Shown piece by piece: positions 7,080 through 14,603 of a DNA stretch of 16,077 nucleotides. Source of the stretch: Candidatus Sumerlaeota bacterium (lineage in GTDB: Bacteria > Sumerlaeota > T1SED10-198M). The stretch lies in the NCBI GenBank assembly GCA_003554345.1, contig PWGE01000002.1:1-16077 (forward strand), in the 5' to 3' direction. The notes beneath the pieces are model-generated. The model was not told where the DNA came from, did no database searches, and worked only from the letters and a program-made list of their open reading frames with translations. The first letter of the stretch is position 1, and each line of letters opens with the position of its first letter. A program made the position numbers and the translations under genes.

Positions 7080-8756
7080 TTAAGGGACATGTTTCCCGGT
7101 ATCCAGAAATATCCCCTGCATAAAGTATTGCTCGAAATTTTGATGTTCTGCCAGGGAAAGTGGTTTGATAACTTTGAAAATACGCTGTAAAGTTTTTTCA
7201 GGAGAGCGATTTAAAAGCTCGTAAAACCGCATCAAGCCTTCCATCGCTGGTTGTGGAGAAGGAATAATGGTGCTTTTGAAAACCTCCTGAGGGAAGAAAT
7301 CCAGATCCTGTAGAGCTGTAACATTCAGAGAATGAGAAAAACCGCCTCCTACATATATCTTGCGAGGGATCTTCTGAGTTCGCCCGCTTTCTTCCAGCAG
7401 AATTTTAATGCCGCTCCAGAAAGCTGCTTTAGCATTTTGAAAATCACGTATTTCTTTCTGACTTATGGGTAAAGAAGGAAGTTTTTTATGAATGACAAGG
7501 TTGTCTGATACAAGAAAATGGTCGCTGCTGGAAGCCTGAATGGTGCCGTCAGCATGTAAAATGCCTTCCTGGTAAGCAGACCAGATGAAGTCGATGATAC
7601 CAGAACCGCAAAAGGAATGTGGTGGAATATTGCCGATTGTTTGAAATTCACCCTTTTTGAGGCAATATACAGCTCCGGGTACTGCAGGCCCTCCGTTCTC
7701 AATATTTCCCCCTTCCAGTGCTGGTCCTGCAGCACAGCTGCAGCTATAAATAGTATCCTTATGACTTAAGGCGATTTCACCGTTTGTTCCTATGTCTATG
7801 AAAAGGAAGTCCTTTTCTTTATCTGCATGGATGCCATACAGCCCGGCAAGAAGGTCTCCTCCCAGAAAGCCGGTGATGAGAGGAAAAAAGTACCATAGCA
7901 TATCCTGCTTTACGGTCCACTCGTCGCCCTGCCAGGATAAAAGAAAGGGATAAGAACCAAGAGAATGAGGTGAGAAACCGCGTAATATATATTCCATGAC
8001 GGAATTCCCGGTGACAATAAAACAAAAAACCTCCCGGGGGTGAGTGTTCATACTTTCCAGCATCTGTGAAATGAAATGATTGGTGTCTTCGAGACACTTT
8101 TGAAAAGGGTGAGAGTCCATAAGGGTATGAATTCGTGAGATAACGTCAGATCCAAGGGCAATCTGAGGATTGGCAAAATTATATGACTCCTGACTACCAC
8201 TCCTGACGGCAACTTTTCTACAGCTCACAGTGGTTGTTCCAAAATCACAAAGAATAATAAATTGTCTCTTATCGCCGTTCCAGAAATGACGAGAGGTTGT
8301 CTGTATCGTCAATTTTTCGTTTTTGTAGTAATCTGCTGGTAAAGTGCGGCAAAAGTGGGGGGTATGTTTAAACTTCTTTCGGGTTTGTTTCGGAAGATAA
8401 GCTGTGAGTCCCCCGGGTACAGGTTTCCGGGGAAGAGAAATGGAAATTGTTCGTACAGGAGTTTTGAGTTTTGGGTGACGTGATCGGGTACGGAAATGCT
8501 GGAGCTTGGGGAGATAAGGCAGAATCACTTTTAAAGAAGAATATACTCTGTATTGACATGCCAGCACCTCTTTTTTTGAGGAGGGACTTTTTGTTAGAAT
8601 TGTCACCTTGCATTGTTTACATGTACCTAATCCCTGGCAGCTTTGGGGAAAAGAAATTCCCTGGCGTTGAAGAATTTCATTTAAACGCTGACCGGCTAAT
8701 GCTGGAACTTTCTCCAGCAGGGTTTCACTGGCAGAGTAAATTTCAATCCAGTACAT
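7080..8756 (-). CDS. RACo-like 2Fe-2S/ASKHA corrinoid-activation protein (DUF4445 type)
   Basis: Members of this family use ATP to drive reductive reactivation of corrinoid proteins in anaerobic methyl transfer, so the role inferred here is activation of a cobalamin-dependent enzyme. Residues 1-82 form a ferredoxin-like domain with Cys40-x5-Cys46-x2-Cys49 and a fourth Cys67, which fits a 2Fe-2S cluster. After a basic linker (about 85-160), the actin-like ATPase core starts: LCDFGTTTVSCR (169-180, phosphate-1), LGSDVISRI (201-209), TGNSVMEYILRG (249-260), IDIGTNGEIAL (320-330, phosphate-2), AGPALEGGNI (343-352) and YVGGGFSHS (468-476). At 558 residues it is somewhat shorter than typical members; the loop before the fourth cysteine is only 17 residues. 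Its ATG lies 14 bases inside the upstream HD gene and has no good Shine-Dalgarno, so translation is probably coupled. No corrinoid protein or methyltransferase gene is in view, so the partner is unknown. Confidence 0.82.
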   Translation of the reverse strand: MYWIEIYSASETLLEKVPALAGQRLNEILQRQGISFPQSCQGLGTCKQCKVTILTKSPSSKKEVLACQYRVYSSLKVILPYLPKLQHFRTRSRHPKLKTPVRTISISLPRKPVPGGLTAYLPKQTRKKFKHTPHFCRTLPADYYKNEKLTIQTTSRHFWNGDKRQFIILCDFGTTTVSCRKVAVRSGSQESYNFANPQIALGSDVISRIHTLMDSHPFQKCLEDTNHFISQMLESMNTHPREVFCFIVTGNSVMEYILRGFSPHSLGSYPFLLSWQGDEWTVKQDMLWYFFPLITGFLGGDLLAGLYGIHADKEKDFLFIDIGTNGEIALSHKDTIYSCSCAAGPALEGGNIENGGPAVPGAVYCLKKGEFQTIGNIPPHSFCGSGIIDFIWSAYQEGILHADGTIQASSSDHFLVSDNLVIHKKLPSLPISQKEIRDFQNAKAAFWSGIKILLEESGRTQKIPRKIYVGGGFSHSLNVTALQDLDFFPQEVFKSTIIPSPQPAMEGLMRFYELLNRSPEKTLQRIFKVIKPLSLAEHQNFEQYFMQGIFLDTGKHVP

Positions 8757-9819
8757 GGAGGGATCGTGTGAGGTTATTTTTATATTCTTTGTATTGTTTT
8801 AATACCCGTTGGTAGGTTTCACTGCCTTGGTAAGTGCTCAGCAAATCAGCACGGTACAGTTTGAGTAATTTCTTGAATGCCGGATGTTCCACAATGCGCT
8901 TGATAGTGTGCGTAGATCGATAAAAAAGAAATGGGGGATACATGTGATAACGTACCAGGTAAAATACATCTTCTCTTATTCTGGCCGGGTAAATATCAGG
9001 TGAGAGGGCCTTTCGTGCTTTATACGCTCCGATGCTGGAGTGTTTGTAAAATGGGTGTTTTCTGTTATTACGCCGGGCAAAAGCCTTTCCGAGATCATGG
9101 AACAACAGCCCCAGGCTCAGGGTAAGAGAAGGGTTTTTGACATATTGAAAGCAAGCCAGTGTATGTTCAAAAACGTTCCCTTCAGGATGATAATCTTTGT
9201 CCTGTTCTATTTCCTGTAATATTTGAAGTTGAGGAAAAAAAAGAAATAAGACGCTGGAACAGGCCATTTGGCTGAGAAAATAAGGGGTGCTTTTGTGGGC
9301 AAGGAGATGGTTGAATAGATGCCATTCAATGAGATGAGGGCGGGATTTGATTTCGGGAAAATTGTAATGTACAGATAGATTGTATTCGGGATGTTCACCG
9401 CTTATCATGAGGTATTTTAAATAATGGTATAGCGATGATGAGATAATGCTTCCTGCTTCTTTTTCATATTTCAGGTTAAACCTGGTACTACATGGATCCA
9501 GGTAGGTGCCTGAAGGCAGTTGATAAGAAAAAATGGGGTATGTTGGTGATTCTGCATGATATCGCAAATGTTGTAACCTGGCAGGTGAGACTGTTTTGTA
9601 ACTGATAAAAGCATCGTCCAATTCAAAAAAGACATCCCAGCATGGATGTTGAAGAAATGAATGGGTATAACCTTCCCTGATTAATTCAAGAAAATCTGCT
9701 GTTGAATATACCTCCAGGAAAAAGGGTTGTTTCCCTGAATAGAGGGATAAGGCAGAACTGCCGGGAAAAATGGAGTCCCCCTTCGTATTCAGAGAGCGGA
9801 TAAAATCTCGGAATTTCAT
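8743..9819 (-). CDS. HD-domain protein with a degenerate CCA-adding/poly(A) polymerase head
   Basis: The C-terminal half is an HD phosphohydrolase domain of the type fused to CCA-adding enzymes: DYHPEGNVFEHTL (209-221), GLLFHDLGKAF (237-247), KHPFYKH (254-260) and YRADLL (322-327). This gives His219, His241-Asp242 and Asp325 as metal ligands. Before it, the neck region ending LFLFFPQLQ (191-199) also matches the family. The N-terminal 110 residues align in length with the nucleotidyltransferase head, but the catalytic marks are gone. The GG-xxRD element reads PGSSALS (19-25), the DxD pair reads FLE (34-36) and the RRDFTIN element reads AESPTYP (89-95), while YLDP (106-109) of the following strand survives. 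It is therefore unlikely to add nucleotides; phosphatase or phosphodiesterase activity, or binding of RNA or nucleotides, remains possible. AAGGA lies 7 bases before the ATG. It overlaps and precedes the RACo-like gene. The substrate is unknown. Confidence 0.72.
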   Translation of the reverse strand: MKFRDFIRSLNTKGDSIFPGSSALSLYSGKQPFFLEVYSTADFLELIREGYTHSFLQHPCWDVFFELDDAFISYKTVSPARLQHLRYHAESPTYPIFSYQLPSGTYLDPCSTRFNLKYEKEAGSIISSSLYHYLKYLMISGEHPEYNLSVHYNFPEIKSRPHLIEWHLFNHLLAHKSTPYFLSQMACSSVLFLFFPQLQILQEIEQDKDYHPEGNVFEHTLACFQYVKNPSLTLSLGLLFHDLGKAFARRNNRKHPFYKHSSIGAYKARKALSPDIYPARIREDVFYLVRYHMYPPFLFYRSTHTIKRIVEHPAFKKLLKLYRADLLSTYQGSETYQRVLKQYKEYKNNLTRSLHVLD

Positions 9820-9915
9820 AGAACGATCCTTCCTGTCTCAAGCAGGGATGTTTCTTATATTGTAGGAGAAATTATTAGAATAAAAACCTCAGATGTTTTT
9901 ACGGCGCCTTTCTTT

Positions 9916-9954
9916 GCAACAGATGAGTCAAAAAGTGTTCAGCAACAGATGAGT
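9916..9954. repeat. 13-base direct repeat pair, possible insertion-sequence end remnant
   Basis: GCAACAGATGAGT occurs at 9916-9928 and again at 9942-9954, a 26-base period. The second copy is flanked by an inverted pair, AGTGTT (9934-9939) and AACACT (9955-9960). Read on the minus strand the block is two ACTCATCTGTTGC units, which resembles the iterated terminal motifs of some IS21-like elements. No transposase gene lies nearby, so if it is an IS end it is a solo relic. A tandem regulator site is the alternative. Confidence 0.5.
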
Positions 9955-10003
9955 AACACTAAATCATAGAAGGTTTGTTGTGTGATTCTTATTTGGGGTT
10001 GCT

Positions 10004-10038
10004 ATAAGCATCCTTACATAATTTTGTAATGAGCTTAT
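10004..10038. promoter_or_regulatory. Nested dyad upstream of the carA promoter
   Basis: Outer arms ATAAGC (10004-10009) and GCTTAT (10033-10038) enclose inner arms TTACA (10014-10018) and TGTAA (10025-10029), nearly concentric about base 10021. It ends 42 bases before the -35 hexamer of the carA promoter candidate. That position suits an operator or activator site, and no U run follows that would make it a terminator. The binding protein is unknown. Confidence 0.4.
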
Positions 10039-10080
10039 TTGAAAAAAAGCGTTAACTGGTAAGAAGGGGCACTATTAGCA

Positions 10081-10108
10081 TTGACTTATGACGAGTTTTA
10101 AAGATAAT
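10081..10108 (+). promoter_or_regulatory. Candidate promoter for carAB-mutL
   Basis: TTGACT (10081-10086) and GATAAT (10103-10108) each match the sigma70 consensus at five of six bases, with a 16-base spacer. Transcription would begin around 10115, only about five bases before the short leader reading frame and about 119 bases before carA. This is the best promoter match in the window. Confidence 0.55.
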
Positions 10109-10119
10109 ATATAAATTTG

Positions 10120-10212
10120 ATGAATAATTTGCTGATCCCATTTTTGCTTTCACTTACCCCTGTTCTTGCAGGATTTATAGTATATATCATTATAAGAAGC
10201 AAAAAAAAATAA
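10120..10212 (+). CDS. Possible 30-codon leader ORF encoding a single membrane segment
   Basis: An ATG at 10120 opens 30 codons that end in three AAA codons and TAA. The peptide starts MNNLLIPFLLSL, has an uninterrupted hydrophobic stretch from about residue 4 to 25, and ends RSKKK. This is the shape of a small single-pass membrane protein with its basic C-terminus in the cytoplasm. There is no convincing Shine-Dalgarno. The predicted transcription start lies about five bases upstream, so translation would be nearly leaderless. It ends 21 bases before the carA ATG. It could be a real small protein, a leader peptide that affects carA expression, or chance in AT-rich DNA. I do not recognise a family; KdpF-like peptides are similar in size but the sequence does not match clearly. 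Confidence 0.3.
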   Translation: MNNLLIPFLLSLTPVLAGFIVYIIIRSKKK

Positions 10213-10233
10213 TCACCATAATAAGGAAGGGTT

Positions 10234-11367
10234 ATGTCTCAAGCAATCTTACTTCTTAAGGATGGGACGGCTTTCTATGGTAAGCCATGTGGTATGCGTG
10301 GTGAAGTTGCCGGAGAGGTCGTTTTTAACACCGGTATGATGGGCTACCAGGAAATTTTAACAGACCCATCTTATGCCGGACAGCTGGTTACACTAACTTA
10401 TCCCATGATTGGTAATTACGGGGTTTCTTACCTTGATAATGAATCGCGAGGGGTCTTTTGCAGTGGCTTGATCATTCGTGAAATGCATTCTACTTTCGGT
10501 GGTCATTGGAAGAGTCAGGAAGAGTTGAGCGACTTTCTTCAAAAAAATAAGGTGGTGGGAATCCAGGGTATCGATACCCGCCGACTGGTTCGTCATATAC
10601 GTGAACATGGATCTATGCCGGGCATCATTTCTCACAGTGACACTGATGTGAAGAGTTTGCTGGCCCGCCTTGAATCTTTTCCTTCTATGGAAGAGCGTGA
10701 CCTGGTTTCAGAAGTTTCAACTCCTGCCATCTACGAATATGAAGAGACCATTGACAGGGATTATGTAGATTTCCCTGTTCTTGAAGAGAAAGATAAAGTC
10801 CCTGGTATTGCCGTCTACGATTATGGAACCAAATACTGTATTTTACAGTATCTGCGTACTATTGCCCGAAAGGTGGTGGTTTTTCCTGCTCGCACACCTC
10901 TTCGTGAGGTGATGAAATATCACCCCTCAGGTGTTTTCTTATCTAATGGACCGGGTGATCCTTCATCGATACCATACGCCCGTCAAACTGTGGAACAGTT
11001 ACTTAGAGATTATCCTGAACTTCCCCTCTTTGGTATTTGTCTTGGTCATCAACTTCTGGGACTGGCACTGGGTGGGAAAACTTATAAGCTTACATTCGGT
11101 CATCATGGCATAAATCAACCTATTCGTAATGAAACTACCGGGAAAGTAGAGATTACTTCAGAGAATCATAATTATGCTGTGGATTTCGACTCTATTTGTC
11201 ATAAAGCTGAAAAGACTCATGTTAACTTGAACGATGGGACCCTGGAAGGGATACGGGTAAAGAATCGCCCCGTGTTTTCCATCCAGTTTCATCCCGAAGC
11301 TTCTACCGGTCCCAATGATTCGAATTATCTCTTTTTTGATTTTCATTCGATGATTAAAGGAGTATAA
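10234..11367 (+). CDS. carA: Carbamoyl-phosphate synthetase small (glutaminase) subunit
   Basis: It hydrolyses glutamine and channels ammonia to CarB for carbamoyl phosphate, the shared precursor of arginine and pyrimidines. The 377-residue protein has the family N-terminal domain, including [20 protein letters not shown] (31-50) and [15 protein letters not shown] (112-126), followed by a class I amidotransferase domain. The nucleophile is Cys269 in FGICLGHQ, and His353 with Glu355 in QFHPEAS complete the triad; SENHNYAVD (309-317) is also typical. Length matches known CarA proteins. AAGGAAGG at 10223-10230 sits just before the ATG. carB follows after 5 bases, so the subunits are made from one mRNA. 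The promoter, dyad and leader frame upstream are the visible candidates for pyrimidine or arginine control, but no known operator was recognised. Confidence 0.97.
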   Translation: MSQAILLLKDGTAFYGKPCGMRGEVAGEVVFNTGMMGYQEILTDPSYAGQLVTLTYPMIGNYGVSYLDNESRGVFCSGLIIREMHSTFGGHWKSQEELSDFLQKNKVVGIQGIDTRRLVRHIREHGSMPGIISHSDTDVKSLLARLESFPSMEERDLVSEVSTPAIYEYEETIDRDYVDFPVLEEKDKVPGIAVYDYGTKYCILQYLRTIARKVVVFPARTPLREVMKYHPSGVFLSNGPGDPSSIPYARQTVEQLLRDYPELPLFGICLGHQLLGLALGGKTYKLTFGHHGINQPIRNETTGKVEITSENHNYAVDFDSICHKAEKTHVNLNDGTLEGIRVKNRPVFSIQFHPEASTGPNDSNYLFFDFHSMIKGV

Positions 11368-11372
11368 AATTT

Positions 11373-14300
11373 ATGCCGAAAAGAAAGGATATAAAGAAGA
11401 TCCTCGTTATAGGCTCCGGTCCGATTATTATAGGTCAGGCATGTGAATTTGATTATTCAGGAACCCAGGGGTGTAAAGCGCTCAAAGAGGAAGGCTATGA
11501 AGTGGTACTGGTTAACTCAAATCCAGCGACAATCATGACCGATCCTGAATTTGGAGATAAGACCTATATTGAACCGCTGACCGTCGATATTGTGGCAGCA
11601 ATTATTGAAAAAGAAAAGCCTGATGCTCTCCTCCCTACATTGGGCGGGCAAACTTCTTTGAATCTTACAATGGATCTCGATAAAAAGGGGATTTTAAAGA
11701 AATATGGTGTTCGTCTTATTGGTGCTAATGTAGAGGCTATTGAAAAAGCTGAAGATCGTTTTGCCTTTAAAAATGCTATGGATAATATAGGTTTGGAGAT
11801 GCCTCGTGGAGGGTTTGCCTACAATGAAAAAGAGGCAGAAGAGCTCATGGAATATGTTGGGTTTCCGGCAATTATCAGGCCTTCTTATACGCTGGGGGGT
11901 ACCGGGGGAAATATTGCCTATAATAAAGAGGAGTTTCTCCTTTATGCCAGGTGGGGATTAGAGAATAGCCCAATAAATGAGGTTCTCATTGAAGAGTCTA
12001 TTATCGGATGGAAAGAGTTTGAACTCGAAGTCATGCGGGACCATTCTGATAATGTGGTGATTGTTTGTTCCATTGAAAATTTTGATCCTATGGGAGTGCA
12101 TACCGGTGATTCAATTACGGTTGCTCCTGCTTTGACCCTTTCCAATAAAGAGTATCAAAGATTGCGTTCTGCAGCAATTAAAATTATAAGAGAAATAGGA
12201 GTGGACACCGGTGGTTCCAATATACAGTTTGCAGTTAATCCTGCAAATGGACGCTTTGTGGTGATTGAAATGAATCCAAGGGTTTCCCGTAGTTCTGCCC
12301 TGGCTTCTAAAGCGACAGGTTTTCCTATTGCTAAAATTGCTGCAAAACTTGCCGTGGGATATTCACTTGACGAGCTTAAAAATGATATAACACAAAAAAC
12401 CCCAGCCTGTTTTGAACCGACCCTTGACTATTGTGTGGTTAAAATTCCCCGCTTTACTTTTGAAAAATTCCGTGGTGTACCCGATGTTCTTTCCACACAG
12501 ATGAAATCAGTTGGTGAAGTGATGGCTATCGGCCGTAATTTCAAAGAAGCTCTTCAGAAAGGTTTGCGATCTACGGAACGTGGTTATGATGGGTGGCAAA
12601 CATTGATCAGTCCTGACATTGAAAAAGCCAGGCTGGTTGAAAAACTGCGTATTCCTCATTCGACCCGGCTGTTCTATTTAAAAGCGGCATTTTTGAAGGG
12701 GTTTTCCCTGGAAAGCATCCATAAAATTACCGGTATTGATCCGTGGTTTCTTGGTAATCTTAATGAATTGGTGAAGATGGAGTCGGCCCTTCAGGAGAGA
12801 GTCAGAAACCAGGCTGTGAACATAGATTCCTTCCCGGCTGAAGAGTTCAGGATGTTTAAACAATCCGGTTTTTCTGACCTTCAGCTGGCCGATATTTTTG
12901 GAATACCGGAAAGTTCACTTCGTCAAAAAAGAATCGATAAAGGGGTCTTGCCTGTCTTTAAAGCAGTTGATACCTGTGCTGCGGAATTTGAAGCCTTCAC
13001 CCCCTATTTTTATTCAACGTATGAAGAAGAAACAGAATATATTCCTTCGAATAAAAAGAAAATTGTTATCCTGGGAAGTGGTCCCAATCGCATTGGTCAG
13101 GGCATAGAATTTGATTACTGTTGTGTTCATGCCTCTATGGCTTTAAGAGAAATGGGATTTGAGACGGTGATGGTCAATAGTAACCCGGAAACAGTGAGTA
13201 CCGACTATGATGTTTCGGACAACCTGTTTTTTGAACCGATTACTCTTGAGGATGTGATGAATATCATTGAAGAGGTTTCTCCTGAAGGAGTGATTGTCCA
13301 GTTTGGCGGACAGACCCCTCTGAAGCTGGTCAATGCCCTTCAGGAAAGAGGAGTGCCCATTATGGGAACGCCGCCGGAGTCTATTGATACCGCGGAAGAT
13401 AGAGAAAAGTTTGGGACCCTTATAAAAAAACTGGGTATTTCTCAACCACCTCATGGTACGGGATATAGCTTTGAAGATGTGAAAAGTATTGCTTCAGAAA
13501 TTGGTTATCCGGTTTTGGTACGTCCTTCGTATGTGTTGGGCGGACGTTCCATGGAAATTGTCTATGATGAGGAATCATTGAAACAATATATGAAAAATAC
13601 TGTTCTGGAAAGTCCTGATCATCCAGTATTGATCGATAAATTTCTGGAGGATGCTATTGAGATAGATGTTGATGCTGTTTCAGACGGTCAGACAACGGTT
13701 ATTGGAGGAGTGATGCAGCATATTGAGGAAGCAGGGGTGCATTCCGGAGATAGTGCCTGCTCAATTCCTACTATTTCTATAGAAAAGCCTGTTCTGGAGA
13801 CCATGAAAAAGTGGACTGCTATGCTTGCACAACATTTATCCGTGCAGGGTTTGATGAACATTCAATATGCTTTAAAGGAGGGGAACTTATATGTGCTGGA
13901 AGTCAATCCCCGGGCTTCCCGGACTATACCCTTTGTCTCAAAGTCTATTGGAGTCCCAATGGCAAAGGTGGCATCCCGTATAATGGCGGGGAAAACCCTG
14001 AAAGAGGTCGGTTTTACCTCTACCCCCCATATTTCTTACCATTGTGTGAAAGAGGTGGTGCTTCCTTTTGTTAAATTTCCGGGCTGTGATACCATCCTGG
14101 GACCGGAAATGCGCTCTACGGGAGAAGTTATGGGAGTAGATAAGAGTTTTGCCCTGGCTTTTGCTAAGTCTCAAATGGCGGCCAATGTATCCCTTCCTTT
14201 GGAAGGAACTGTTTTTATCAGCGTTAATGATAAAGATAAAGAATCGATTGATGATATTGCCAGGGCATTTGCCCGGGAAAACTTTGAGATTCTGGCCACC

Positions 14301-14603
14301 TGGGGGACTTATAAATATCTGAAAAGAAAAAATATCCCTGTGAAGCGTGTGTATAAGGTAAATGAAGGACGCCCGAATGTTGTTGATGCGATGAAAAATG
14401 GAGACATTCAGATTGTCATCAATACTCCGCTCGGAAAAGCTTCGCAATTTGATGAAAGGGCTATTCGTACTACAGCTGTTGCTTACTCTCTTCCCTGCAT
14501 TACGACCATTCCTGCAGCCAGAGCAGCTGTGGAGGGCATTTCTCAGATGAATGAGAAGCCCTTTGTTATAAAACCTTTGCAGGAATATCATTTCTATGAA
14601 TGA
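11373..14603 (+). CDS. carB: Carbamoyl-phosphate synthetase large subunit
   Basis: Synthesises carbamoyl phosphate from bicarbonate, two ATP and ammonia delivered by CarA. The 1076-residue protein shows the internal duplication of the family. The first half starts [23 protein letters not shown] (split here as residues 8-20 and 21-30), with an ATP-grasp element [12 protein letters not shown] (169-180) and [12 protein letters not shown] (299-310). The second half repeats it as [15 protein letters not shown] (568-582), [14 protein letters not shown] (717-730) and EVNPRASRT (843-851). A C-terminal MGS-like regulatory domain spans about 940-1076, with NTPLGKAS at 1017-1024, where UMP, IMP or ornithine act in other bacteria. 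AGGAG inside the carA end lies 10 bases before the ATG. All expected domains are present without frameshift. It overlaps mutL by 8 bases. Confidence 0.98.
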   Translation: MPKRKDIKKILVIGSGPIIIGQACEFDYSGTQGCKALKEEGYEVVLVNSNPATIMTDPEFGDKTYIEPLTVDIVAAIIEKEKPDALLPTLGGQTSLNLTMDLDKKGILKKYGVRLIGANVEAIEKAEDRFAFKNAMDNIGLEMPRGGFAYNEKEAEELMEYVGFPAIIRPSYTLGGTGGNIAYNKEEFLLYARWGLENSPINEVLIEESIIGWKEFELEVMRDHSDNVVIVCSIENFDPMGVHTGDSITVAPALTLSNKEYQRLRSAAIKIIREIGVDTGGSNIQFAVNPANGRFVVIEMNPRVSRSSALASKATGFPIAKIAAKLAVGYSLDELKNDITQKTPACFEPTLDYCVVKIPRFTFEKFRGVPDVLSTQMKSVGEVMAIGRNFKEALQKGLRSTERGYDGWQTLISPDIEKARLVEKLRIPHSTRLFYLKAAFLKGFSLESIHKITGIDPWFLGNLNELVKMESALQERVRNQAVNIDSFPAEEFRMFKQSGFSDLQLADIFGIPESSLRQKRIDKGVLPVFKAVDTCAAEFEAFTPYFYSTYEEETEYIPSNKKKIVILGSGPNRIGQGIEFDYCCVHASMALREMGFETVMVNSNPETVSTDYDVSDNLFFEPITLEDVMNIIEEVSPEGVIVQFGGQTPLKLVNALQERGVPIMGTPPESIDTAEDREKFGTLIKKLGISQPPHGTGYSFEDVKSIASEIGYPVLVRPSYVLGGRSMEIVYDEESLKQYMKNTVLESPDHPVLIDKFLEDAIEIDVDAVSDGQTTVIGGVMQHIEEAGVHSGDSACSIPTISIEKPVLETMKKWTAMLAQHLSVQGLMNIQYALKEGNLYVLEVNPRASRTIPFVSKSIGVPMAKVASRIMAGKTLKEVGFTSTPHISYHCVKEVVLPFVKFPGCDTILGPEMRSTGEVMGVDKSFALAFAKSQMAANVSLPLEGTVFISVNDKDKESIDDIARAFARENFEILATWGTYKYLKRKNIPVKRVYKVNEGRPNVVDAMKNGDIQIVINTPLGKASQFDERAIRTTAVAYSLPCITTIPAARAAVEGISQMNEKPFVIKPLQEYHFYE

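Larger units (their letters stand above)
9820..10233. other. Divergent intergenic region between the HD gene and carA
   Basis: This 414-base gap is AT-rich and holds several separate elements: a 6-base inverted repeat AAAAAC/GTTTTT (9882-9900), a palindromic GGCGCC near 9903, a 13-base direct repeat, a nested dyad, a near-consensus promoter pointing to carA, and a short hydrophobic reading frame. For the leftward HD gene only a weak TACAAT (9859-9864, minus strand) without a good -35 can be seen. No PyrR-type antiterminator, ARG box or GC-rich intrinsic terminator is recognisable. Confidence 0.6.

Noticed and set aside
10004-10038. The nested dyad as an intrinsic terminator
   Set aside because: The stem is AT-rich with an internal bulge, and neither strand has a U run directly after it. 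An operator reading fits better.
9820-10233. A PyrR antiterminator or a classical ARG box in front of carA
   Set aside because: I looked for the conserved PyrR loop and terminator pair and for paired ARG-box palindromes and found neither.
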